This document shows positions 7,932-16,899 of a DNA stretch of 64,000 bases, in pieces. Source of the DNA: JANLSE01 sp038214135 (GTDB lineage: Bacteria; Chloroflexota; Chloroflexia; Chloroflexales; Roseiflexaceae); NCBI GenBank assembly GCA_038214135.1, contig JBBQSD010000005.1, positions 41,260 to 105,259 on the forward strand, written 5' to 3'. The translations under genes and the position numbers were made by a program. The notes under the pieces were generated by a model. That model did not search any database and was not told the DNA's origin. It saw nothing but the letters and a program-made list of their open reading frames with translations. The first letter of the stretch is position 1. Each line of letters starts with the position of its first letter.

Positions 7932-8699
7932 TTATGGCAGCTGCTTGGCCTGGTTGAGCAAATCGGTGCGAGCCTGATCGGTGAACTTCGGCAGTGTATA
8001 GCCGATCAGATCGCTCTGAAGCTCATCGAGGCCCTGGAAACGCTCTGGCCCGCTCACGCGGATATAGGCTGCCAGAACAAAATCCTGATTGCGATAGGTG
8101 CGATGGTAGAATGGATCATCGAATGTGGTGGTGTCATCCAGCCATTTCTGCAATGCGGCCCGAACCACCTGCGGGTCGCGCTGGCGAGTCGGGTAGCCGC
8201 GGTAGCCCATTCGGCCCAACAAATACGCACTCGTCGCACGCAGCGCTGGGTCACTAAGGGTTGTGATCAGCGCTGCATCAACCGTTGCATCGGCACGCTT
8301 CCCCAGGATATGCAGAACTGCTAATCGATACACCCGATCACCGGAGTCATGTAGTTCCGCGAGCAGTCGCTTGGTCACAATTGGATCATCGCTTGAGATC
8401 AGGCCCATGCCTTCGTTTGGCTCGTAGGGCAAGTAGGCTTTTTCACCAAAGCCGATCGATTCGCCGGGATCGCGCTGGATTGTGGCGAGTTCGGCCTCAA
8501 GGCTTTTGGGGAGGGCAATTGGTGTTGGCATATTGGTAGCTTTCGTTTGCGCTGGTGTCGGTGTCCGAGCGACTTCTGGCGGCTTAGTTGCATTGGGTTC
8601 ATCGGATGGGGTGGCAAGACCACGCGCTTCCGGTGCCGAACAACAGGCCAGCAGGAGAGCAGCTGCGAGGAGTGTTACCATCGTGTTCAGTGCAGCCAT
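7932..8699 (-). CDS. Lipoprotein with HEAT-like helical repeats
   Basis: 255 residues. The signal peptide ends in a lipobox (LLACC, Cys at 19), then comes a Pro/Thr-rich linker (residues about 25-60), typical of this organism's exported lipoproteins. The rest is helical: DSGDRVYRLAVLHILGKRAD, TTLSDPALRATSAYLLGRMG and later segments resemble HEAT/PBS repeats, which usually bind other proteins. Its start overlaps the end of the upstream OmpA-like gene by 13 bp, so translation is probably coupled and the two products probably work together at the cell surface. No specific function is known. Confidence 0.7.
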   Translation of the reverse strand: MAALNTMVTLLAAALLLACCSAPEARGLATPSDEPNATKPPEVARTPTPAQTKATNMPTPIALPKSLEAELATIQRDPGESIGFGEKAYLPYEPNEGMGLISSDDPIVTKRLLAELHDSGDRVYRLAVLHILGKRADATVDAALITTLSDPALRATSAYLLGRMGYRGYPTRQRDPQVVRAALQKWLDDTTTFDDPFYHRTYRNQDFVLAAYIRVSGPERFQGLDELQSDLIGYTLPKFTDQARTDLLNQAKQLP

Positions 8700-10141
8700 A
8701 CCTGAACCCTGCGATTCTTACCTTCACTCTTGCCCTCTTCCGTCTGGACGCGCGCCCAATCGAAGCTATAGCTCTGCACCTCTAGGCGACCAGCATCAAT
8801 ACCCTTGCCGACCAGATAGTCGCGGGCGGTTTCAGCACGTTTCAACGATAGTTGCTTGTTAAATTCCGCATTCCCTGTCAGATCCGCAGCACCGCCAAGC
8901 TGTGCCTTGAGCGCGACATTGGCCTTCATCTTGGCTGCGATGCCATCGAGCTTGACTTTGTGATCGGGTTTGAGATCTGCTTTCGCAATCTCATAGTTAT
9001 CCAGGATTTCCTCATACTTGCCCTCATAGAATTGATCGAGCGTCGCCCCCCATGTGTCCGATGGGGTGTCGGTACAGTCCTTATCCTCACCACCCGTCAG
9101 TTCTATTGGTGAGTTTGCCGCGTCCTTGATCTTAAAGCCCCATGTCAGTGCGCCAAGTGGCTCACGGGTTTCCAAAATCACCGGTACTGTCTCGAATTGT
9201 GTTGATGTATCGCCCTTACCCTCGCGCGCCCAGCCCACAGCTGGCGTATCGTTCAGTGTTGCCGAACTTGAACTGGTGCCCTTGACCGAACTGCCGATCT
9301 TCAGGCCAGCCTCGTTCTTCCACTTCTTGTTGGCCTGATCCCATTCAGCGCCATAGAATGGATCATTCTCCGAGTCCGGCAGATGATCGACCCGTTTTTT
9401 CGTCGTCGGCTCCTCAAATGGCTCAAACTTGGCCTTGTTTTTGTCTGGTTGAGCTGCTGTACCGCCAGCATAGGCGAGTTTATCGCCAACCTGATTCAGC
9501 ACTGTCTGCACGAAACTGACCGTGCGAGCCTCGACGGTGTCCTGGTTGGGTTTGAAATCTACATCCACCCTGGCCGATGAATGGTCAACCGCCTTCAGGG
9601 TCCATTTCATCTGCCCTTTGAGCAGTTTCTTATCGCCAGCCCGATCCGCAGGCAATGGTAGAGCTGGGTCAGTTGGATCTTTTTCGGTAGCTTCTTTAGC
9701 GCCCTCCTGCTCATTGGTTGCCTGAACAGGCCGAAATGCGGCTGCCATCAGATCATTAAGTTGCGCGTCGTCGTTTCCCGCAGCGAAATAGGCTTGGATT
9801 TCGTGTGCCAAGCTCGGATCGGCTGCCAACATCGTCCGCAGTGTTTCCGGGCTGCGTACTTGTTTGGCGAGATCTGCCACACGCGATGCAGGTTGCTCGG
9901 TTTCTGTTGGTGCTCTATTTAGGAGGCGATTCACCGCACGATTACCAACAGTCCGTTGAAGTGCAGCGATATTCAAGCGAGCGCCAGTACGAGCAGCATA
10001 TGGCATTGGCGGGGCAATCACAATACCCGCAGATGCCTGACCAGCAGTTGCCATGGCATCGTTTGGGGCGCGCTGTGATACTGGTTGTTGAGGGGGCTGC
10101 TGTGATCGCTGTTGTTTGGTTTGCATGTGATTGCTCGCCAT
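8687..10141 (-). CDS. LQRTVGNRAV-motif protein with OmpA-like C-terminal domain
   Basis: 484 residues with no signal peptide. The N-terminus is Gln/Pro-rich, then LQRTVGNRAVNRLL at residues 61-74. This short motif is common near the N-termini of large proteins in extracellular contractile injection system (eCIS) loci and of toxin-like proteins in Chloroflexota, Cyanobacteria and Actinobacteria. The central part is Lys/Asp-rich and of unknown fold. Residues about 390-484 look like an OmpA/MotB peptidoglycan-binding-like domain: KQLSLKRAETARDYLVGKG, IDAGRLEVQSYS, and NRRVQVWL at the end. No DUF4157 HExxH, sheath, tube or baseplate gene is present. It overlaps the downstream lipoprotein gene by 13 bp. 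Role unknown; an eCIS cargo or orphan surface protein are both possible. Confidence 0.65.
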   Translation of the reverse strand: MASNHMQTKQQRSQQPPQQPVSQRAPNDAMATAGQASAGIVIAPPMPYAARTGARLNIAALQRTVGNRAVNRLLNRAPTETEQPASRVADLAKQVRSPETLRTMLAADPSLAHEIQAYFAAGNDDAQLNDLMAAAFRPVQATNEQEGAKEATEKDPTDPALPLPADRAGDKKLLKGQMKWTLKAVDHSSARVDVDFKPNQDTVEARTVSFVQTVLNQVGDKLAYAGGTAAQPDKNKAKFEPFEEPTTKKRVDHLPDSENDPFYGAEWDQANKKWKNEAGLKIGSSVKGTSSSSATLNDTPAVGWAREGKGDTSTQFETVPVILETREPLGALTWGFKIKDAANSPIELTGGEDKDCTDTPSDTWGATLDQFYEGKYEEILDNYEIAKADLKPDHKVKLDGIAAKMKANVALKAQLGGAADLTGNAEFNKQLSLKRAETARDYLVGKGIDAGRLEVQSYSFDWARVQTEEGKSEGKNRRVQVWLH

Positions 10142-10288
10142 TCTTTAGTATAGCTATCTTTTTGGTGTGAGGCAGCAAGATGGAGATAGTATGACATAAC
10201 AAGACGTAAAAAATCAATAGATGAGTAGCAAGTTAGATGAGTATTTGGTTGTCATAACATGTTCTAGGTTGGTATGTAGTACATACTT

Positions 10289-11791
10289 CTATAGTGTTCG
10301 ATCCATAAATGTTTTGGCAAACTGGACATAGGCATACACATCGGCAAAAGTGCTCACCAGGCCAATCGAAGCCCGTAGCGCACCGGTGGTCTTGCCATCG
10401 ATGGCATGCAGAAATTGCTCGAAGCTTAGTTGGTCTTTCTGGCTGAAACACGGTGCCAGATCCTCGTTCGTTAAGCCCAATGCGGCTTCGCGTGCGCCTG
10501 GATTACAATGGCACCCGGCCCGCAGTGAGATGCGTTGTTCATTGGCTAATTGCTCGATCATCAGGCAATCGATCATGTGCCCATTGGCATCGAAGAAATT
10601 GACCTGCACCGTTCCGCCGCGCCGATCCATATTTGCAGGCCCATACAACTGGACGACAGGCCGGCCATTGCGGTGCCGCAGCGCGATCAATTGATCGATT
10701 AGCCAATTGGTCAGGCACATCACCCGCGTGTGGATTGTCTCGATGCCAACCGATTCGATCAGTTTGAGGCCGCATTCGATCGCTGGAAGGCCAAGGTAGT
10801 TGACGGTTCCGTCCTCAAAACCTGCCCATCCTGGCGTCAGATAGTGCCCATCCGCAACCACCGAAGAAAAGCTGATTGTACCGCCAGCATACCAGGGCCG
10901 CCGCAGCTTGTTGGCGACACGTTTTCGCACAAGCAAACAGCCGATCCCGGTTGGATAGCCGAAGATCTTGTAGAACGAGATATCGACAAAATCGGGCTGC
11001 CAGCGGCTCAGATCCAGCCGGTTGGTTGGTGCAAATGCCGCCGCATCCAGCACCACATCCCATCCATGCGCCTGCGCCTGTTCGATCCATTCCAATGGGT
11101 GTTGGACACCAGAAAAATTGGATTGTGCCGGGTAGGCCAACAGTTTGTTGGTGCCTGGATGGGCCTGTTCCAGTGCATCGGTTAGTGCCTGTGGATCAAC
11201 CCGCAATTCGGGCGCGCTGATCGGGATGTAACGAACTGCCGCACCACGCGAGCGGGCAAATTCACGAATGCCATTCACCGAATTATGGTTGTCGGCGGTC
11301 ATCAGGTACGTGCTCCCAGGCGCAAATGGATACGACTCGCCAATTAGTTTGAGCGCCCCAGTCGCATTCTGGGTAAAGATCACCATATACTCATCGGGCG
11401 AGGCATTAAAATACTGCAGCACAGAGTCGCGCGTCCGCTCGACCAGATTGGTCATGGCGAGTGACGTCAGGTTCTTTGAATGCGGGTTGCCGAACACATT
11501 ACTGCTGAGCAATGCCATATGATCGCGCAATTGCGCTTCGGCATACAAACTGCCACCAGTGTAATCCAGGTAGACATGGCCTTGTTGATCCAGCCGCGCA
11601 TATTCTGTCGCCCGCAGCCTATCGAGCTTGTGTGTCGAATCATAGGCCGGATAGGAATGCCGAAAATGTTGGTAGGCAGCATCAAACTGCTGTTGATAGC
11701 TGCGCTGTCCCTTAACCGCTGCCTGGTTTGTGAATGAAACGGTTGGTGTCGTTGGAATCAGCCGATGAACCAGTGCTCGAATGCTGATCAT
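10289..11791 (-). CDS. Class-V PLP enzyme, molybdenum-cofactor-sulfurase-like (cysteine-desulfurase fold)
   Basis: 500 residues. PLP-enzyme landmarks: VYLDYTGGSLYA, VIFTQNATGALKLIGESYPF, TADNHNSVNGI, DVVLDAAAFAPT, SFYKIFGYPTG (PLP lysine near 275) and RAGCHCNPGA (cysteines 427 and 429, the probable persulfide cysteine). The NSV.GIRE, GYPTG and C.CNPGA features resemble the N-terminal half of eukaryotic MoCo sulfurase rather than IscS/SufS. MoCo sulfurases carry a C-terminal MOSC domain; this protein stops before one, but a separate MOSC gene lies at 15900. It may therefore sulfurate a cofactor with that partner (inference). A strict assignment between MoCo-sulfurase-like and generic desulfurase is not possible here. 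Confidence 0.75.
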   Translation of the reverse strand: MISIRALVHRLIPTTPTVSFTNQAAVKGQRSYQQQFDAAYQHFRHSYPAYDSTHKLDRLRATEYARLDQQGHVYLDYTGGSLYAEAQLRDHMALLSSNVFGNPHSKNLTSLAMTNLVERTRDSVLQYFNASPDEYMVIFTQNATGALKLIGESYPFAPGSTYLMTADNHNSVNGIREFARSRGAAVRYIPISAPELRVDPQALTDALEQAHPGTNKLLAYPAQSNFSGVQHPLEWIEQAQAHGWDVVLDAAAFAPTNRLDLSRWQPDFVDISFYKIFGYPTGIGCLLVRKRVANKLRRPWYAGGTISFSSVVADGHYLTPGWAGFEDGTVNYLGLPAIECGLKLIESVGIETIHTRVMCLTNWLIDQLIALRHRNGRPVVQLYGPANMDRRGGTVQVNFFDANGHMIDCLMIEQLANEQRISLRAGCHCNPGAREAALGLTNEDLAPCFSQKDQLSFEQFLHAIDGKTTGALRASIGLVSTFADVYAYVQFAKTFMDRTL

Positions 11792-12478
<687 letters not shown>

Positions 12479-14533
12479 ATGAGTGCGGATCAGAATAACC
12501 GTCCATGGCCGATGTCGCGCTTTCCTGGGTTGCTGTATGGCGCGGATTATAACCCCGAGCAGTGGACGCCAGCCATGGGCTATGATGGCGAGGCAATCTG
12601 GCTTGAGGATATGCGCTTGATGCGTGAGGCAGGCGTGAATATTGCCACAGTCGGTGTGTTCAGCTGGGTGATGCTGCAACCAGATCAGCAAACCTTTACC
12701 TTTGCATGGTTGGATCGGCTGCTCGATCTGTTGGCAGAAAACGGCATTGCTGCGTGTTTGGCCACTGGCACGGCAGCCCAGCCGGCATGGCTATCGCAAG
12801 CCTACCCAGAGATACTACCGGTCAATGCCTATGGGCAGCGCCAACGCCATGGCGGGCGCATGAACTTCTGCCCAACCAACCAGATCTTTCGGCACTTTTC
12901 ACAACAGTTGGTGCGCCAGCTTGCCGAGCGCTACCGCAACCACCCGGCCCTGCTGATCTGGCATGTCAGTAATGAATATGGCCCGCAGTGCTATTGCGAT
13001 AGTTGTGCGGTTCGCTTTCGCACCTGGTTACAGGAATCGTATGGCGATCTGGCCGAGCTCAATCGGCGTTGGGTAACGCCATTCTGGGGGCACCTGTTCA
13101 CCGATTGGAACCAGATTGAGCCACCAAGCCAGCTTGGTGATCGCAGCATGCAGGGCTTGATCCTCGACTACCAGCGCTTTATGTCGGTGATGAACCTGGA
13201 ATGCTATCAGGAAGAACGGGCCATCCTGCGTGAGATGACGCCCGATGTGCCGGTGATGACCAACTTCCATGGATTGGTCAAGAATCTCGATTACTTCGCC
13301 TGGGCTCCTTCACAGGATATTATCACCTGGGATTCGTACCCACCCGCCGATGAGCCGCCAGGGCGGACGGCATTTCGGCTGGCGCTGATGCGCGGTCTAA
13401 AACACGGCCAACCCTGGCTGTTGCTGGAACAGACTCCCAGCCAGACGCAGTGGCGGCCAGTCAACCCGCTCAAGCGGCCTGGTGTGATGCGTTTGCACAG
13501 CTATCAGGCGATTGCCAATGGCTCGGAGGGCGCGATGTACTTCCAGTGGCGGCAGTCGCGCGGTTCCTCCGAAATGCACCATGGTGCGATTGTGAGCCAT
13601 ACTGGTTCAGCACAAACGCGGGTCTTTCAGGAAGTTGCCGCGCTTGGTGCCGAACTGCATGGGCTTGGCACCGAATTGCTTGCGGCACGAGTACCCGCAC
13701 GGGTTGCGCTCCTGTTTAGCTGGCCAAACTGGTGGGCCGTCGAATATCAGCCGGGGTTGAGTTCTGCGCTTGAATATCTCGATGAAGTAACGCGCTACTA
13801 TGCCGCACTCTGGCAGCATAATGTCGCCGTCGATGTATGTACGCCAAATGATGTGCTCGATGGCTATGATCTTGTGATTGCGCCATTGTTGTATCTGCTT
13901 GAAGAAACGCAGGCAGCAGCGATTGATCGCTATATCTCCAATGGCGGCGTATTCCTGACAACCTATTTCAGTGGGATTGTCGATGAAAGTGGCCGCGCAT
14001 GGCTGGGCGGCGCGCCTGCAGGATTGCGCAACGCACTCGGGATGTTGGTCGAGGAGGTTGATCCACTCCTATCTGGACACAGCAATACCCTGCATGTAGC
14101 CGATAATCAGATCATCCCAGCAGGAACATATGATTGTGATCTGTGGTGTGAGGTGCTGCATCTGGAAGGCGCACAGGCTGTCGCGCAGTTTGGTAAGGAT
14201 TTCTATGCTGGTCAACCAGCCATCACCGAGCATCACTATGGCGCGGGCCGCAGCTACTATGTCGCGACGCGGCCAGATCCGCGATTGCTGGAACAACTGC
14301 TTGGTGCCATCCTGGATTCGTGTGGGATTGTCGCGCCATTAAACGCACCAACTGGTGTCGAAGTTATTGAGCGCAGCACCGCAAACGGAACCTGGACGTT
14401 TGTGTTGAATCATACGGCCACAGAACAAATCGTGCCATTGCCCCAACCAATGCGTGATCTATTGACCAACCAAAACCACGAGAGCAGCATCACTATGCCA
14501 AGTGTAGGTGTTGCAATATTGGTGCGTGGGTAG
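12479..14533 (+). CDS. GH42 beta-galactosidase
   Basis: 684 residues from ATG 12479, preceded by GAGAGGAAG; an upstream ATG at 12452 has no RBS. The (beta/alpha)8 domain of glycoside hydrolase family 42 is clear: GLLYGADYNPEQW at the start, WHVSNEYGPQCYCDSC with acid/base Glu166, and WLLLEQTPSQTQW with nucleophile Glu317. Cys131 plus the CYCDSC cysteines match the zinc site of many GH42 enzymes. The trimerisation domain (VALLFSWPNWWAVEYQ onward) and a beta-sandwich tail complete the normal length. There is no signal peptide, so it acts in the cytoplasm on beta-galactosides. It stands alone between repeat blocks, although galT occurs at 60421. Confidence 0.92.
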   Translation: MSADQNNRPWPMSRFPGLLYGADYNPEQWTPAMGYDGEAIWLEDMRLMREAGVNIATVGVFSWVMLQPDQQTFTFAWLDRLLDLLAENGIAACLATGTAAQPAWLSQAYPEILPVNAYGQRQRHGGRMNFCPTNQIFRHFSQQLVRQLAERYRNHPALLIWHVSNEYGPQCYCDSCAVRFRTWLQESYGDLAELNRRWVTPFWGHLFTDWNQIEPPSQLGDRSMQGLILDYQRFMSVMNLECYQEERAILREMTPDVPVMTNFHGLVKNLDYFAWAPSQDIITWDSYPPADEPPGRTAFRLALMRGLKHGQPWLLLEQTPSQTQWRPVNPLKRPGVMRLHSYQAIANGSEGAMYFQWRQSRGSSEMHHGAIVSHTGSAQTRVFQEVAALGAELHGLGTELLAARVPARVALLFSWPNWWAVEYQPGLSSALEYLDEVTRYYAALWQHNVAVDVCTPNDVLDGYDLVIAPLLYLLEETQAAAIDRYISNGGVFLTTYFSGIVDESGRAWLGGAPAGLRNALGMLVEEVDPLLSGHSNTLHVADNQIIPAGTYDCDLWCEVLHLEGAQAVAQFGKDFYAGQPAITEHHYGAGRSYYVATRPDPRLLEQLLGAILDSCGIVAPLNAPTGVEVIERSTANGTWTFVLNHTATEQIVPLPQPMRDLLTNQNHESSITMPSVGVAILVRG

Positions 14534-14645
14534 GGCGGTTCGCGAACCGCCTACCGTGCCAGCATTTGTCGGGAGGTGTAGAGGCGGTTCGCGAACCGCC
14601 TGCCATGCCCAGGCATTAATTTCCAGAGTAGTTGGTTCGCGAACC
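14534..14645. repeat. Three GGTTCGCGAACC palindromes
   Basis: Perfect 18-bp palindromes GGCGGTTCGCGAACCGCC at 14534-14551 and 14583-14600, and a 12-bp core copy at 14634-14645. The flanks are also related (CTACCGTGCC, CTGCCATGCC). A diverged half-copy is at about 28718. They fill the gap between the beta-galactosidase stop and the aminotransferase RBS and may form strong hairpins in the mRNA. Confidence 0.8.
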
Positions 14646-14685
14646 GTCCCTACAGTCATTGCAACAACCGAAAAGAAGGATCATC

Positions 14686-15822
14686 ATGACCAAACCAATG
14701 CGCGATTTCGCACTCGAGGTCTATTTTTCGAAATGGGAGTTTACCGCAAAATATAACCTGGCCGGCTCGGATGCAGAGAACATGACGCTGTATGAACTTT
14801 TGGCGTTAGCAAGTGCCACAGATCGCGCTGCATTCGAGCATGTTGGCCTGGGCTATACCGAGACATTTGGTGCACCAGCGCTGCGTGCGGCAATTGCCAG
14901 CACCTACGAGAGCGTGCGGCCTGAGCATATTCTGTGCTTTGCTGGTGCAGAAGAAGCGATCTATGTGGCCATGCATGTGTTGCTCGAACCAAGCGACCAT
15001 GCCATTGTTGTGACACCCAACTATCAGGCGGCGGAGACGGTGCCGCTGAGTATCTGTGCGGTCACTGGTGTGCCATTAGATATTGAGCGAAATTGGGATC
15101 TGGATGTGGATCAACTACGGGCAGCCATTCGCCCGAACACCAAACTGATCTCGATCAACTTCCCCAACAACCCGACCGGGCGCATTATTCCTCATACCAC
15201 GCTTGCAGCAATCATCGACATGTGTCGGGAACGGGGCATCTGGCTGTTCAGCGATGAAGTGTACCGCCTGATCGAGCGCGACATAGCGCTACGCCTGCCG
15301 CAGGCCGTCGATCAGTATGAACGGGCGATCTCACTGAATGTGATGTCGAAAGCCTATGGCTTGCCTGGCCTACGGATCGGATGGCTAGCCTGCAAAGATC
15401 GTGAGCTGCTTGTCCGTTTCGAACGCTACAAACACTACCTCTCGATCTGTAATTCGGCTCCATCCGAGGTATTGGCGCGGATTGCGCTCCAGGCTCGTGA
15501 CCAGATTCTGGCCAAAAATCGGGCAATCGTTCGCAGTAATATTGCCGAGTTCAACACATTCTTTGCCGAATTCTCGCACCTGTTCGATTGGAGAATCCCG
15601 GATGGTGGCTGTGTTGGCTTCATTCGCTACACGGGTGCCGATGGAGTCGAAGCCTTCACTAAACGCCTTGTTGAACAGGCAGGTGTGCTGTTTTTACCCT
15701 CAACTATCTTTCACTCAGAGCTGAATCCGGTACCTGCCAATTGTTTACGGGTTGGCTATGGCCGCTCGCATGTACCGGAAGGCATTGCTGTGTTGCGGGA
15801 TTGGATGCGGAGAAATATCTAA
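14686..15822 (+). CDS. Class I/II aminotransferase
   Basis: 378 residues from ATG 14686 (AGAAGGATCATC upstream); the longer frame to 14632 runs through a repeat. Fold type I PLP landmarks: GLGYTETFGAPALRAAI, NFPNNPTGR (Asn162), WLFSDEVYR (Asp190, Tyr193), SLNVMSKAYGLPGLRIGW (PLP lysine 222, Arg230) and a C-terminal LRVGYGRSHVPEG with the carboxylate-binding Arg. The amino donor is not defined. The compact sequence resembles PLP enzymes such as capreomycidine-synthase-like or arginine-type aminotransferases, but that is only an impression. It is followed after 77 bp by the MOSC gene on the same strand. Confidence 0.85.
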   Translation: MTKPMRDFALEVYFSKWEFTAKYNLAGSDAENMTLYELLALASATDRAAFEHVGLGYTETFGAPALRAAIASTYESVRPEHILCFAGAEEAIYVAMHVLLEPSDHAIVVTPNYQAAETVPLSICAVTGVPLDIERNWDLDVDQLRAAIRPNTKLISINFPNNPTGRIIPHTTLAAIIDMCRERGIWLFSDEVYRLIERDIALRLPQAVDQYERAISLNVMSKAYGLPGLRIGWLACKDRELLVRFERYKHYLSICNSAPSEVLARIALQARDQILAKNRAIVRSNIAEFNTFFAEFSHLFDWRIPDGGCVGFIRYTGADGVEAFTKRLVEQAGVLFLPSTIFHSELNPVPANCLRVGYGRSHVPEGIAVLRDWMRRNI

Positions 15823-15899
15823 TGAGGAAGGTCGCCCAGAGATATGGTACTATCTGATGAGCTTTCATTCAGTATTGAGCGAAGAAGGGCTATCATCCA

Positions 15900-16619
15900 G
15901 TGCTTGGCATTATCAAACAGATTTTTCGCTATCCAGTCAAGTCCATGATTGGTGAGTCGCTGGCATCTGCCGAATTGGGATGGCACGGATTGGTCGGGGA
16001 TCGGCGGTTTGCCTTTCGCCGAATTGGTGACCGATCTGGCTTTCCATGGCTGACAGCAGGCAGGTTGCCGAGCCTATTGCAGTATCGCCCGTACTACCCT
16101 GAACCGGATGCCCCTGGCTCACACATCCAGATCGTCACGCCCGATGGTCAGGATGTGGCTGGTGAGAACCCGCTGATCAATGCACAGGTGAGCACACTCT
16201 TCGGCAATCCGGTCGAGTTGTTGTACCTCAAACAAGGAATCTTTGATGAGGCACCACTCTCGCTGATCAGCACAGCAACACTCGCGGTTCTGAGCGCCAA
16301 TGCGAACCTAGTGGCGGATGTACGCCGCTTTCGGCCCAACTTGCTGATCGAGAGTGTCAGCGGCCAACCATTTGCGGAGGATGCCTGGGTTGGGAGCGTG
16401 ATTGCATTCGGTGATAGCACCATCGGCCCACGAATGAGCGTTGCACAGCAAGATCCACGATGCAGCATGATCAATTTGGATCCGGATACGGCTCAGGCAG
16501 ATCCACGCTTGCTAAGAGCTGTCGCCAAGGCACATCAATCCTGTGCTGGCGTTTATGGGGCTACCTTCCGCCCAGGAACAATTCGAGTCGGCGATCTGAT
16601 CACTACCCTACGCGCATGA
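15900..16619 (+). CDS. MOSC-domain protein
   Basis: 239 residues from a GTG at 15900. The N-terminal MOSC_N beta-barrel is visible as IIKQIFRYPVKSMIGESL, GLVGDRRFAFRR and FPWLTAGRLP. The MOSC domain follows: VRRFRPNLLIE, FAEDAWVGSVIAFGD, and DPRCSMINLDP with the conserved cysteine near residue 185. MOSC domains bind molybdenum cofactor and sulfur; mARC- and YcbX-like proteins of this length reduce N-hydroxylated compounds, and the MOSC half of MoCo sulfurase hands sulfur to the cofactor. The separate PLP half of such an enzyme is at 10289-11791. The gene ends beside an antisense HD-GYP remnant. Confidence 0.85.
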   Translation: MLGIIKQIFRYPVKSMIGESLASAELGWHGLVGDRRFAFRRIGDRSGFPWLTAGRLPSLLQYRPYYPEPDAPGSHIQIVTPDGQDVAGENPLINAQVSTLFGNPVELLYLKQGIFDEAPLSLISTATLAVLSANANLVADVRRFRPNLLIESVSGQPFAEDAWVGSVIAFGDSTIGPRMSVAQQDPRCSMINLDPDTAQADPRLLRAVAKAHQSCAGVYGATFRPGTIRVGDLITTLRA

Positions 16620-16899
16620 GTTGCCATTCATCTGCATTGAGCGGGCCCGGCTTAAGCAGAATTCGGTCGGGAACACCCATCTTGCCAATATCGTGCAGCA
16701 GAGCACCGCGCCGTATGTGTTCGATCTCCTCTGAAGGAACATTCATCCGCTTGGCCAATTGCAGCGAAACCTCCGTCACCCGTGCACTATGGCCCTCCGT
16801 CTCGTGGTCGCGCAGATCGAGTGCCCGCGACCAGCCCGCAATCGTGGCATTATACGAATGAGTAAGTTCGGTATTTGCCCGCTGTAGTTGACGATTCGC
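16603..16899 (-). pseudogene. HD-GYP phosphodiesterase fragment
   Basis: Not preceded by a start codon. Bases 16899 down to 16603 read LQRANTELTHSYNATIAGW, ALDLRDHETEGHSARV, RRGALLHDIGKMGVPDRIL, then LKPGPLNADEWQLM, followed by four unrelated codons and a stop inside the end of the MOSC gene. This is the first half of an HD-GYP domain, with the His and HD metal ligands, which in intact proteins hydrolyses cyclic di-GMP. A stop codon sits just upstream of the fragment and the GYP half is absent. Its 5' end overlaps the 5' end of the plus-strand histidine kinase, so a rearrangement junction lies near 16,890-16,905. Confidence 0.75.

Noticed and set aside
8687..10141. Full contractile injection system locus
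   Set aside because: No sheath, tube, baseplate or AAA ATPase genes in the window.
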